Shown one piece after another: positions 22,792-30,236 of a stretch of DNA of 36,200 bases (position 1 is its first letter; each line of letters begins with the position of its first letter). The notes under the pieces were generated by a model that saw nothing but the letters and a program-made list of their open reading frames with translations, was not told the origin of the DNA and ran no database searches. The translations under genes were made by a program, and so were the position numbers. This DNA comes from Chloroflexota bacterium (GTDB taxonomy: Bacteria; Chloroflexota; Limnocylindria; Limnocylindrales; CSP1-4), in the NCBI GenBank assembly GCA_003141455.1, contig PLMA01000045.1, forward strand, positions 1-36,200, written 5' to 3'.

Positions 22792-24555
22792 CTATCGAGC
22801 CGCGCCGGCTGGGGCGCCGGGGGATGCTGGTTCGGCGCGGGACGCGGCGACGGTGGGGGCCCCGCCACGGGGCGTTGTGGTGCCACTCCCCGCACCGGCC
22901 GGTGCGTCCGCCGCCGCTTCGGCGATGGCCAGCTCTATTGCCCGCCGAACCGCCCCGGCCTTGTGCTCCGTCTCCTCGAACTCGCGCTCCGGCACGGAGC
23001 CCGCGACGATCCCCGCCCCGACGTGGAGATGGATCTTGTCCTCGCAAAGGACGGCGGAGCGGATCGTGATTGCCGTGTCGAGGTTGCCGTCGTAGCCGAG
23101 ATACCCCACGGCGCCGCCGTACAGCCCGCGCCGCTCGCGTTCGGCTTCGGCGATGAGCTGCATCGCCCGGACCTTCGGTGCGCCCGAAAGCGTTCCCGCC
23201 GGGAAGATGCTGCGCAACGCGTCGAGCGCGTCCAGGCCGGGCTTCAGCCGCGCCTCCACGTTACTCACCAGATGCAGGACGTGGCTGTAGCGCTCCACTT
23301 CCATGTACTTGGTCACGGCCACCGTCCCCGCCCGAGCCACCCGCCCGAGGTCGTTGCGGCCCAGATCCACGAGCATCACGTGCTCCGCTCGCTCCTTGGG
23401 ATCGCGCTGCAGGCCGTAGGCCAGGGCGTCGTCCTCGAGCGGAGTGGCGCCGCGTGGCCGCGTCCCGGCGATCGGGTGAGTGGTGACGCGGTCGCCCTCG
23501 ACCCGGACCAGCAGCTCCGGGCTCGCCCCCACGACCGAGAACTCCGGCATCCGGACGAAGTAGAGGTACGGACTCGGGTTGATGCGCCGCAGCGAGCGAT
23601 AAAGCGAGACCGCGTCGAGAGGCTGACCGCCGATGACGGGGCGTTCGTACGTCTGGCGGCGCGCGACGACGATCTGGATGGCCTCGCCGGCGGCGATCGC
23701 CTCCTTGGCCGACCGAACGGCCGACTCGTACTCGCCTCGCCCAAGGCTGACTTCGATCTGGCGCAGGCCGGAGGCCGGCGCCTCATACGCGCCGTCTTCG
23801 AGCGAGCCGGCTCCGTCGCCGCGCCTGGCACCGTCCGAGTCTTGGCCGGCGCCAGCCGGACCGTCGGTCTCCCTCCGGCTCCTTCGGGTGAGGGCGGCAA
23901 GCTCGGCATCGGTCGGTCGTCCGGTCCGCTCCAGGGCTTCGAAGATCGCCCGCTCGGCGATCGCGTAGCGGCCTTCGATGTCCGGGGCATCCGTGTGAAG
24001 CGAGGCGACGGCCGAGAGGGCGTGGGTCAGGTGGTCGAAGACCAGGACCAGGTCGGTCTCCTGGAAGGCGGCCATCGGGACGCCGATCGGGTCGCGGTCC
24101 GGAAGCGGCACCGTCGGCTCGAAGGTGGAAACCGCGTCGTAGGCGAGCGCGCCCACCGCTCCGCCTGGGAAGCGCGGAATCCCCTCGTTGGGCAGAATGC
24201 GGCGCTTCGGCAGGAAGTGGCGCAGGGCCGTGAGCGGGTCCGGGGCGCTGATCGTCTCCGTCGGCAGGTCCGGGGCGAAGTCGAGCACACCCACCGGGCG
24301 AGACTGGATCGTGGCCTGTCCGTCGCGGACCGTCAGCAGACGCCGCGGCCCGACTCCCAGGAACGAGTAGCGACCGAGGCGCTCGCCGCCTTCGACGGAC
24401 TCGAGCAGGAAGGCCGGGCCCCCGTCGTCGAAACGCATGAAGGCGCCTATCGGGGTCTCGAGGTCAGCGTTGCGGGTGGCCGTGAGCAGGATGGTGTCGG
24501 CCGAGCCCGACATCTGCCGGACCTCGCGAAGACTGAGCGGATCTGTGAGTGCCAT
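22792..24555 (-). CDS. trpE: Anthranilate synthase component I
   Basis: TrpE converts chorismate to anthranilate, with TrpG. The 587-residue product carries the N-terminal Trp-feedback motif (FLLESVEGGERLGRYSFLG; LLES is the classical inhibitor-binding element), so allosteric inhibition is likely. The chorismate-binding domain follows: PSPYLYFVRMPEFSVVGASPELLVR, PIAGTRPRGATPLED, VMLVDLGRNDLGRVA, HLVSNVEARL, FPAGTLSGAPKVRAMQLI and YGGAVGYLGYDGNLDTAITIRS. Extra Gly/Ala-rich segments lie at ~270-305 and the C-terminus. I chose the ATG at 24555 (preceded by GAAAGG), because the frame upstream runs through the T-box and terminator. It is first in the trp operon. Confidence 0.97.
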   Translation of the reverse strand: MALTDPLSLREVRQMSGSADTILLTATRNADLETPIGAFMRFDDGGPAFLLESVEGGERLGRYSFLGVGPRRLLTVRDGQATIQSRPVGVLDFAPDLPTETISAPDPLTALRHFLPKRRILPNEGIPRFPGGAVGALAYDAVSTFEPTVPLPDRDPIGVPMAAFQETDLVLVFDHLTHALSAVASLHTDAPDIEGRYAIAERAIFEALERTGRPTDAELAALTRRSRRETDGPAGAGQDSDGARRGDGAGSLEDGAYEAPASGLRQIEVSLGRGEYESAVRSAKEAIAAGEAIQIVVARRQTYERPVIGGQPLDAVSLYRSLRRINPSPYLYFVRMPEFSVVGASPELLVRVEGDRVTTHPIAGTRPRGATPLEDDALAYGLQRDPKERAEHVMLVDLGRNDLGRVARAGTVAVTKYMEVERYSHVLHLVSNVEARLKPGLDALDALRSIFPAGTLSGAPKVRAMQLIAEAERERRGLYGGAVGYLGYDGNLDTAITIRSAVLCEDKIHLHVGAGIVAGSVPEREFEETEHKAGAVRRAIELAIAEAAADAPAGAGSGTTTPRGGAPTVAASRAEPASPGAPAGAAR

Positions 24556-24646
24556 CGCCGACTTGCCTTTCTCGATCGTGGTTCGCGCCGCGCCTGTCGC
24601 CCCGCCCCTCGCCGCCGGCTGACCGGCTTCCCGCGGGCCGGGAATC

Positions 24647-24677
24647 AAAAGACCTTTCGTCCCAGGGACGAAAGGTC
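24647..24677 (-). terminator. T-box-controlled intrinsic terminator before trpE
   Basis: On the minus strand GACCTTTCGTCCC (24677-24665) pairs with GGGACGAAAGGTC (24663-24651) around a one-base tip, followed by TTTT. The 5' arm lies right after the T-box antiterminator sequence, as in transcriptional T-boxes. It lies 92 bases before the trpE start. Confidence 0.9.
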
Positions 24678-24925
24678 GATCCTTCCGCGGTGCCACCCAC
24701 ATTCGGCAATGCCGCTCTTTGGCCGACGGGTCGGGCTCTCGCGTGGCTCTTTGGCCGGGCGCGACTCCCGCCGATCGGTGCTGCCCTGTATCGCTGGCGC
24801 TCTGCGCCGGAGCCTACTGGCGAGCCCTGGAAGCTTGCGGTTTGGTCCGGTGGCTCACGGGTCCATTCACTCTCGTCGCCGCTCCAGCTTGCACCAACCG
24901 CTGGTTCTCTATGCCGGCGCCGGGA
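24647..24925 (-). promoter_or_regulatory. T-box riboswitch, tRNA-Trp specific, controlling the trp operon
   Basis: The minus strand contains the T-box core GGGTGGCACCGCGG (24698-24685), whose NCCA-binding bulge pairs with uncharged tRNA. The terminator helix follows immediately (24677-24651). Upstream, stem I begins with AGAGAACC (~24915), and the specifier region reads GTGAATGGACCC: the codon UGG (24865-24863) is preceded by GAA and followed by A, as in known specifier loops. UGG is Trp, matching the downstream genes. Uncharged tRNA-Trp should stabilise the antiterminator and switch the operon on. The boundaries of stem I are approximate. Confidence 0.92.
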
Positions 24926-24967
24926 GGTACTCGTCCCGATCACAGCCCGTATTCGTATGTGGCGCGG

Positions 24968-24997
24968 AGTCTATGGGGAGAGGCGGCGCGGTGTCAA
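24968..24997 (-). promoter_or_regulatory. Promoter of the trp operon
   Basis: On the minus strand a perfect -35 TTGACA (24997-24992) is followed after 18 nt by TAGACT (24973-24968), a 4/6 match. Transcription would begin near 24961, giving a leader of about 400 nt that contains the whole T-box. Confidence 0.6.
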
Positions 24998-24999
24998 AT

Positions 25000-25361
25000 G
25001 GGTGGCGCGGGCGGTCGCGGAACGGGACGCGGAGGGACGGCTGGGCGTGGCGCGCGGGCCGGACGCGGAGGGGCGAGGGCGACAGCGGGCGCCGCCCGAA
25101 ATCGCGGGGCGGCGGGCGAGAGCGAGCGCTCGGCGAGTGCCCCCGAGAGGGCACGCCATGGAAACTGCGCAACACGCGTGGGGGTGGTGTTGTGGCCCGC
25201 CGGGGCCGGTCTCGCGGCGGGCATACACCGAATCGAAGGCGCGTCGGCCCGTCAAAGGCGGCTGCGTAGCCGGATTCGGCTAACAACGTCGACGACACCC
25301 GGCCGGAACCACGTCCTCGGGGCCGAGCTGGCGCATAGCACTACGGCCACTGGTATTGCGC
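25000..25361. other. Non-coding gap between the trp promoter and the repeat array
   Basis: I see no credible gene in this very GC-rich stretch: open frames on both strands have arginine/alanine-rich translations with no motif and no ribosome-binding site. A GTCAAAGGCGGCTGCGTAGCCGGATTCGGC segment (~25249-25280) holds small inverted repeats. No tRNA or known riboswitch core is visible. Confidence 0.6.
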
Positions 25362-25468
25362 AGATCCGCCGGCCCCCGAAGATCCGCCGGCCCCCGAAGA
25401 TCCGCCGCCCCCGAAGATCCGCCGGCCCAAGGGGATCCGCCGGCCCAAGGGGATCCGCCGGCCGAAGA
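25362..25468. repeat. ~18-bp tandem repeat, six copies
   Basis: Six successive units of AGATCCGCCGGCCCCCGA and variants (one copy has lost a base; the last three end CCCAAGG or CCGAAGA) fill 107 bp. There are no spacers, so it is not a CRISPR array. It lies 17 bases beyond the stop of the ferredoxin reductase gene, in its 3' untranslated region. Each unit contains GATCCGCCGGC, a partly palindromic core. Confidence 0.9.
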
Positions 25469-25484
25469 GGGATCCTCCCCTCCT

Positions 25485-26441
25485 CTACCAGTATTCCTCG
25501 GTGTGAAGCGTGCCGATGTCGTGACCCTTGTCGCGAACGAAGCCGCGGGCCAACGCCAGCTCGATCACCGTTTCGATCATGCCCGGGTTGCCGCACAGGA
25601 AGAGGTCGAAGTTGTCGGGCGTGAGCTCCAGCCCGGTTTCCTCCTCGATCTCGCCCGAGGCGATGAGGTTCTGCAGGTAGCCGCTGCGGCCGCGCCAGGT
25701 AGTGTCTTCCTGCGGCCGGGTGATGACCGGCATGTAGTGGAAGTTGCCGCAATGACGGGCGAGGCCCGTGAGTTCGGTGCGGTAGCCCAAGTCCCACGAA
25801 TAGCGGGCGCCGTGGACGATGACGAACTGCCGAGGCCCGTTGCAGACCAGTTCGCTGCGGAGCATCGACATGTACGGCGCCAGGCCCGTGCCCGTGCCGA
25901 TCATGAGGATGTGCTTGCCGGGCGCTTTGTCGAGGGTGAAGACGCCGACCGCCTTGGGGCCCACGTACAGCCGGTCGCGGATCTTGAGGCCGAAGAGCCG
26001 CGGCGTCAGCTCGCCGCTCATGACCACGGTCAGGTAGAACTCGAAATACTCGTCGGCGCGGCTTTCGGAGGCGATCGAGTAGGCGCGCCGGAGCATCCGA
26101 TCTGGGTCCGCGGCGGCGCGGGAGACCGACTCCGCCTGGGCGTCGACGGCCCACTGGCTCTCCGGCGTACCCAGGATCTCGTCCGGGATGGCAACCGGTG
26201 CGGCAACTCCGAGGCCGCCGGTCACGACGCCTGGGCCGGCGACCTCGATGCCGCTGGCGACTACGCCCGGGGCATCGGCCTCCGATTCATCGATCCGTGG
26301 CTCCGAGGCCTTCAGACCGAGAACGACATACTGGCCGGACTTGAACTCGAACGGCAGCTTGTCCGGCGCGACCCGCAGGATGATAAGCCCGGGCGCGACT
26401 TCAACCCGGCTGACCACCGTTGCGTTGTACTCGGCCGCCAT
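25485..26441 (-). CDS. fpr: Ferredoxin/flavodoxin-NADP+ reductase with an internal insertion
   Basis: This flavoenzyme transfers electrons between NADPH and ferredoxin or flavodoxin. The 318-residue product shows the FAD-binding barrel (FEFKSGQYVVLGL ... RRAYSIASES) and the NADP domain (ILMIGTGTGLAPYMSMLR, FVIVHGARYSWDLGYR, DLFLCGNPGMIE). It ends in the bacterial FPR signature EEYW, whose aromatic residue stacks on FAD. Bacterial FPRs are usually ~257 aa; here ~60 Gly/Val/Ala-rich residues are inserted between GQYVVLGL and RAYSIAS, within the FAD domain. The ATG at 26441 follows GGAGGG; the frame is open 45 codons further but without homology. Confidence 0.93.
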   Translation of the reverse strand: MAAEYNATVVSRVEVAPGLIILRVAPDKLPFEFKSGQYVVLGLKASEPRIDESEADAPGVVASGIEVAGPGVVTGGLGVAAPVAIPDEILGTPESQWAVDAQAESVSRAAADPDRMLRRAYSIASESRADEYFEFYLTVVMSGELTPRLFGLKIRDRLYVGPKAVGVFTLDKAPGKHILMIGTGTGLAPYMSMLRSELVCNGPRQFVIVHGARYSWDLGYRTELTGLARHCGNFHYMPVITRPQEDTTWRGRSGYLQNLIASGEIEEETGLELTPDNFDLFLCGNPGMIETVIELALARGFVRDKGHDIGTLHTEEYW

Positions 26442-26600
26442 GCTGCCCTCCGATTCTCCAGTGAGCTCCGATGAGCGGAGTCCCCGGAGCGAAGGATACG
26501 GGGCCGCGACCCGGGTGTCAGCAGTGCCCGGCAGGTCCGGCGCGGGTGGGACGCCACGTCGGCGGTACTGGGGCACGAGGCGCGGGCTGCTTGTCCCCTG

Positions 26601-27509
26601 CTAGAAGCCGGCCAGCTTCGCGACCGGGCCGGTCTGGACCATGGCCGACCGCAGGCTGACCCACGGCACGACGACCGCGGGAAGGCTGCTGAGGCTCTTC
26701 GCGACCTGGTGCTCGGCAAAGGTGATCTTCATGCCTACCGCTGTGATGGCCCAATGGATGAAGTTCGTCCGAGACGGGCTGATCCCCTCGGCCACCACGG
26801 CCTGGTCGTAGTTGTTGCCCAGCTGGTCGATAAGTTGGGAATCCGCCGCGTTCGACATAGCGATCAGAGCCAAGTCCGCGTCGCTGAACAGATCGTCGAA
26901 GGCGATCCGCTGGCCAGTGCTCAGATCGTAGTTGAGCGTCTCAACGCCCGTCGCTGGTTGCGAGGCTGAGGCATCGTCTTCCCAGGTGAGCGTGAATGAG
27001 GCCAGGGACGGCGTCAGCAGCTCGGTCTTGAACGCGCCCGACAGGACATTCATCTTGCCGGACACCTGGCGGTTCGAGGCAGGTCCTTGCTCCCACTGTA
27101 TGACCCGCGTCTGGACCTCGAGCCCGATGTCGGCATCGATAGCGTCCGCCCAAGGGGTCGTGCCCGCGAGGAAGGACGGATAGCCCATGTAGACCGTCCA
27201 GATGCCGTTGGGATCCGACTCGGATATGGCCGAGTTGATGATCGTCGGCCGGCTGTCCGGCACGGAAGCGGACGGGGCCGGGGTGGGGATCGAGGTATCG
27301 GTCGCGAACGGGATAATCGTCGGCGATCCGAGGAGCGACGGCGAGGGGCTATCGGAAGGCGACGGCGAGTTGAAGTTGAGTGCGATCGGCGCCGCGGTGA
27401 CGAGCACGTTCATGGCGATGAAGACGCCGACGACGCACAGGCCCAGGACTCCGGCCACGGGCAGCACGTCGAGAGCTCGGGAGAACAACGAAGGGCGGCG
27501 CGGCCTCAT
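26601..27509 (-). CDS. Membrane-anchored protein with a DUF3298/RsiV-like C-terminal domain
   Basis: The 302-residue product starts with a basic segment and one transmembrane helix (~residues 13-40). A Ser/Pro-rich linker (SPSPSDSPSPS, PTPAPSAS) follows, then an extracytoplasmic domain. The C-terminal part, with the pattern LNYDLSTGQRIAFDDLFSD then WAITAVGMKITFAEHQVAKS...VVVPWVSL, resembles DUF3298, the C-terminal half of the B. subtilis anti-sigma factor RsiV, which binds lysozyme. No sigma factor gene is adjacent, so an anti-sigma role is not supported. A small gene on the same strand lies 51 bases upstream. Confidence 0.7.
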   Translation of the reverse strand: MRPRRPSLFSRALDVLPVAGVLGLCVVGVFIAMNVLVTAAPIALNFNSPSPSDSPSPSLLGSPTIIPFATDTSIPTPAPSASVPDSRPTIINSAISESDPNGIWTVYMGYPSFLAGTTPWADAIDADIGLEVQTRVIQWEQGPASNRQVSGKMNVLSGAFKTELLTPSLASFTLTWEDDASASQPATGVETLNYDLSTGQRIAFDDLFSDADLALIAMSNAADSQLIDQLGNNYDQAVVAEGISPSRTNFIHWAITAVGMKITFAEHQVAKSLSSLPAVVVPWVSLRSAMVQTGPVAKLAGF

Positions 27510-27560
27510 TCCCCGAGTATGCGGGACCGGCCTGTGACGCGCATTTCACCCAGATGCGCG

Positions 27561-27821
27561 CTAGGCTGCCCTCGCCGGTGCGCTCGCCGCAGCTTGCGCC
27601 GACGCTTCCGCCGCTGCCTTGCGGACGGTCTCTTCCGACCTGGGACCCGCTGCCCGCTCGAGACGGCTCGCCATTGCCAGAATCTCTTCGGCTTCGCTCT
27701 TCACCAGCGCCCCTGATTGCAGAGCCTGGAAGAGCAGCAGCTTCCGCGTCGGCTCGTCGGAATCGAGGAGCAGATCGATTAGATCCGCGCGCGGAATCTG
27801 CGAGGGTTTTCGGTGGAACAA
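27561..27821 (-). CDS. Small helical hypothetical protein (86 aa)
   Basis: This is a predicted all-helical, soluble protein (PRADLIDLLLDSDEPTRKLLLFQ, then SEAEEILAMASRLE) with an Ala-rich tail. It would start at a TTG at 27821, nine bases after GGAGG. It lies upstream of the DUF3298 gene on the same strand. I do not recognise a family. The evidence is ribosome-binding site plus plausible composition only. Confidence 0.45.
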   Translation of the reverse strand: MFHRKPSQIPRADLIDLLLDSDEPTRKLLLFQALQSGALVKSEAEEILAMASRLERAAGPRSEETVRKAAAEASAQAAASAPARAA

Positions 27822-28012
27822 GTCCTCATTCCTCCGGAGCCTTGGTCCCCATCAGTCGTTCAGGATGAGCGGCCAGTAAAGGTGTCGGCAGAGCCCGGAC
27901 AAATGGTGTTCCCCGATGGTCCGGTTACAAGGCATTCTTTCGGGCTTCTCGGGGCCACCGAACGTGCTATCGCCATCTCCCCAAAACCCGATCGACGGCG
28001 CATGATTGAACC

Positions 28013-29164
28013 ATGACAGACCCCGACTCTCTGGACCTACCTTCACGGGCTGCGCCACCGGTTCGCGAGGTCGATTGCCTCATCGTCGGAGGCGGGGCGG
28101 CCGGCCTATCCGCGGCGATAAACCTGGGGCGCATGCGCCGCAGCGTGGTCGTCGTGGACGACAAGGACCGCTTCCGGTGGCGCCATCCGATTCACAACTA
28201 CCTGGGCTTTCCGGAGGGGATCAAGGCTGCGGACCTCCGCCGCCTCGGGCGACGCCAGGCCGCGAAGTACGGCGCCGGGTTCGTCATCGGCGTGGTCAAC
28301 TCGGCCGCGCCGGACGGTGATCGGTTCCGGCTGCGGATCGATGCTCTGCCAGCTTTCGCGCCTGCAGGCGGTGCCGGATCTGTGCATGCGGCCGCGCCCG
28401 GAGGCGTTGTCGGGCACGCGGACGCTCCCCAACGCGAGAGCGTTGCCGCACCCGCGATCGACGGACCGGACGAGGAGCTGGCCCGAACTTCCGATCGGGT
28501 CCAGGACGGCCGCCCCATCGAGGTGCTGGCACGCTCGGTCATCCTGGCGACGGGAGTGCGGGGCCACTTCCCCGAGTTCCCCGGTCGCGAGGATTGCGTC
28601 GGCGTGAGCCTCTTCTGGTGCATCCATTGCGACGGATATGAGTCGATCGACCGGGTCGTCGCCGTGGTGGGCGACGACGAGGAGGCGGTCGAGACTGCTC
28701 TCGATCTGCTCGACTTCACCAGTCGCGTCACGATTGTTGCCGGTCGACCGGAAGGGTTCAGTGTCCCGTCGTCACGGCTGGCGGACCTGGAGGCAAACGG
28801 CATCCTCGCCTACCCTCACGGCGTCGCCGAGTACCAGAACCGCGAAGGGCAGATGCAGGCGCTCGTCCTGGACGATCCGACCCGGACGCGCATCAACGTC
28901 GAGCACGTCTATATCGTCCGGCCCGCGAGCGCGGCCAACGACCTCGCCAGCCAGCTCGGAGTGGCGGTCAACGGGATCGGCCAGATCATCGTAGACACCG
29001 ACCAGCACACCAACGTGCCGGGAATCCTGGCCGCCGGCGACGTCACCAGCCCGCACGACCACCAGTTCAGCGCCGCCGTTCACGAGGGCAACCAGGCCGC
29101 CTGCGCGGCCAACTACCGCCTCTACCGCCCGGTGCAACGGGACCCGGGCGCGGAGGATTGCTGA
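28013..29164 (+). CDS. Thioredoxin-reductase-like FAD/NAD(P)-dependent oxidoreductase
   Basis: The 383-residue product has an FAD-binding N-terminus (VDCLIVGGGAAGLSAAINLGRMRRSVVVVDD), the redox-active CxxC in FWCIHCDGYE, a nucleotide-binding core (VAVVGDDEEAVETALDLLDF), and the C-terminal FAD motif GILAAGDVTSPHDHQFSAAVHEGNQAA. This is the TrxB order. TrxB is normally ~315 aa with CAxC; here the loop is CIHC. A low-complexity insertion of about 50 residues precedes SVILATGVRG. The substrate could be thioredoxin or another dithiol. It is divergent from the gene at 27821. No strong Shine-Dalgarno is seen before the ATG. Confidence 0.88.
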   Translation: MTDPDSLDLPSRAAPPVREVDCLIVGGGAAGLSAAINLGRMRRSVVVVDDKDRFRWRHPIHNYLGFPEGIKAADLRRLGRRQAAKYGAGFVIGVVNSAAPDGDRFRLRIDALPAFAPAGGAGSVHAAAPGGVVGHADAPQRESVAAPAIDGPDEELARTSDRVQDGRPIEVLARSVILATGVRGHFPEFPGREDCVGVSLFWCIHCDGYESIDRVVAVVGDDEEAVETALDLLDFTSRVTIVAGRPEGFSVPSSRLADLEANGILAYPHGVAEYQNREGQMQALVLDDPTRTRINVEHVYIVRPASAANDLASQLGVAVNGIGQIIVDTDQHTNVPGILAAGDVTSPHDHQFSAAVHEGNQAACAANYRLYRPVQRDPGAEDC

Positions 29165-29313
29165 GGCTCCTCCGGCGGTCGGGGCCCGCAACTGCCCCAC
29201 GACGAATGGCACTAGGCAGCGATGGAGCCCCCGCAGATTCTTGTCGCGCAAGCGCTGGGCCGGGGATGCCACGCTCTGCGTGGGTCGGCGGCGCTGGAGG
29301 AGAGGAGTACCGC

Positions 29314-30125
29314 ATGAAGACCCGACTTGGGCTTCGATTCGTTGCGGTCGCGAGTTCCGTATCGATCATGGCGGCGCTGACAGCCGTGGCACTGCGGCCG
29401 CTCCAGCCACTCTCGACCAGGAGCAGGCGATCGTCGAGTACGCCCACGGGTTCCCGGTCGATCTGGCCCAGACGTTTACGGCCGGCATCACCGGCGATCT
29501 CGTCGCCGTCTCCATCTACCGCGGGGCAGACGTGCCCGATGTCGTCGTTGCGCCGAACGATGTAGGGCAGACAACCCTGTCGATCTACAGCGTCGTGAAC
29601 GGGATACCGGACAACTCCCTGTCGGCCGCATTGCTCACCATGTCCGATGGCGGCTGGAACATCTTCAATTTCGGTGCCCCTATGTCGATACAGGCCGGAA
29701 CCCAATACGCGATCGTGGTGCGCAACGACGTCGACGGAAACCACTGGAACGGCAACTGCACGGACGACTACACCGCCGGCCAAGCACTCATCTGGCAGGA
29801 TCCCGAGTGGTTCACCGGCACTCAGGCGGAGCAATGCTTGAAGGATTTCGCCTTCAGGACCTTTGTCCAGGTTGCCGCAGCGACGCCCACGCCCACGCCC
29901 ACGCCGACGGCCACGCCGACGGCCACGCCGACGGCCACGCCGACGGCCACGCCTGCGCCAACCCCGACCCCAACCCCAACGCAAGCCACGACGCCGCCGC
30001 CCACGAGCGGGACAGGCTCGGACGGGCGTGACAACCCGCTGCCGGTCGGTCTGCTTGTCGCGGGTCTGGTCAGCCTCGCCGGCGTCGCGATAATCGCGAA
30101 GCGCTGGTCGACCGCGAGGCGGTAA
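29314..30125 (+). CDS. Secreted, C-terminally anchored protein with Thr-Pro linker; frame break after the signal peptide
   Basis: ATG at 29314 (GGAGAGGAG upstream) opens a clear signal peptide: MKTRLGLRFVAVASSVSIMA. The mature protein continues in a different frame from ~29395 (AAPATLDQEQAIVEYAHGFP), so a one-base indel at ~29385-29400 is likely. The ectodomain (~160 aa) has the pattern DLAQTFTAGITGDLVAVSIYRG ... QAGTQYAIVVRND, like beta-sandwich surface domains. A (TPTATP)n linker and a C-terminal helix with RRR-type ending (LLVAGLVSLAGVAIIAKRW) follow. This is a signal-linker-anchor layout like sortase substrates, but no LPxTG is present (NPLPVG instead). Confidence 0.7.
29883..29980 (+). 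repeat. Thr-Pro coding microsatellite (12-bp unit)
   Basis: Four tandem copies of a 12-bp unit (GCCACGCCGACG) are flanked by shorter ACGCCC and CCAACC units. They encode the TPTATP-type linker of the anchored protein. Length variation here would change linker length without breaking the frame, since units are multiples of three. Confidence 0.85.
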
Positions 30126-30236
30126 TCCGCGGCGACGAGCTCGCCAACGTTTGCCCGAGGCGGCCATTCGACGCTTGGACCGGCCGCCTCGGGAGACTGT
30201 CCTCGACGAGCTGTCCTGACCTCGGCGCTCGGAGGC

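Noticed and set aside
22663-25269. 868-codon plus-strand frame opposite trpE
   Set aside because: Antisense to trpE and the T-box; composition is Arg/Gly-rich with no family features.
25362-25468. CRISPR array
   Set aside because: The copies abut without unique spacers and no cas gene is present. This is a simple tandem repeat.
26601-27509. Anti-sigma factor assignment for the DUF3298 protein
   Set aside because: The C-terminal domain resembles RsiV, but there is no sigma factor gene next to it and the cytoplasmic part is only ~12 residues, too short for a sigma-binding domain.
29990-30125. Sortase LPxTG anchor in the Thr-Pro protein
   Set aside because: The C-terminus has a helix and a basic end, but the motif before it is NPLPVG, not LPxTG, and no sortase is in the window. 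It is called only a C-terminal membrane anchor.
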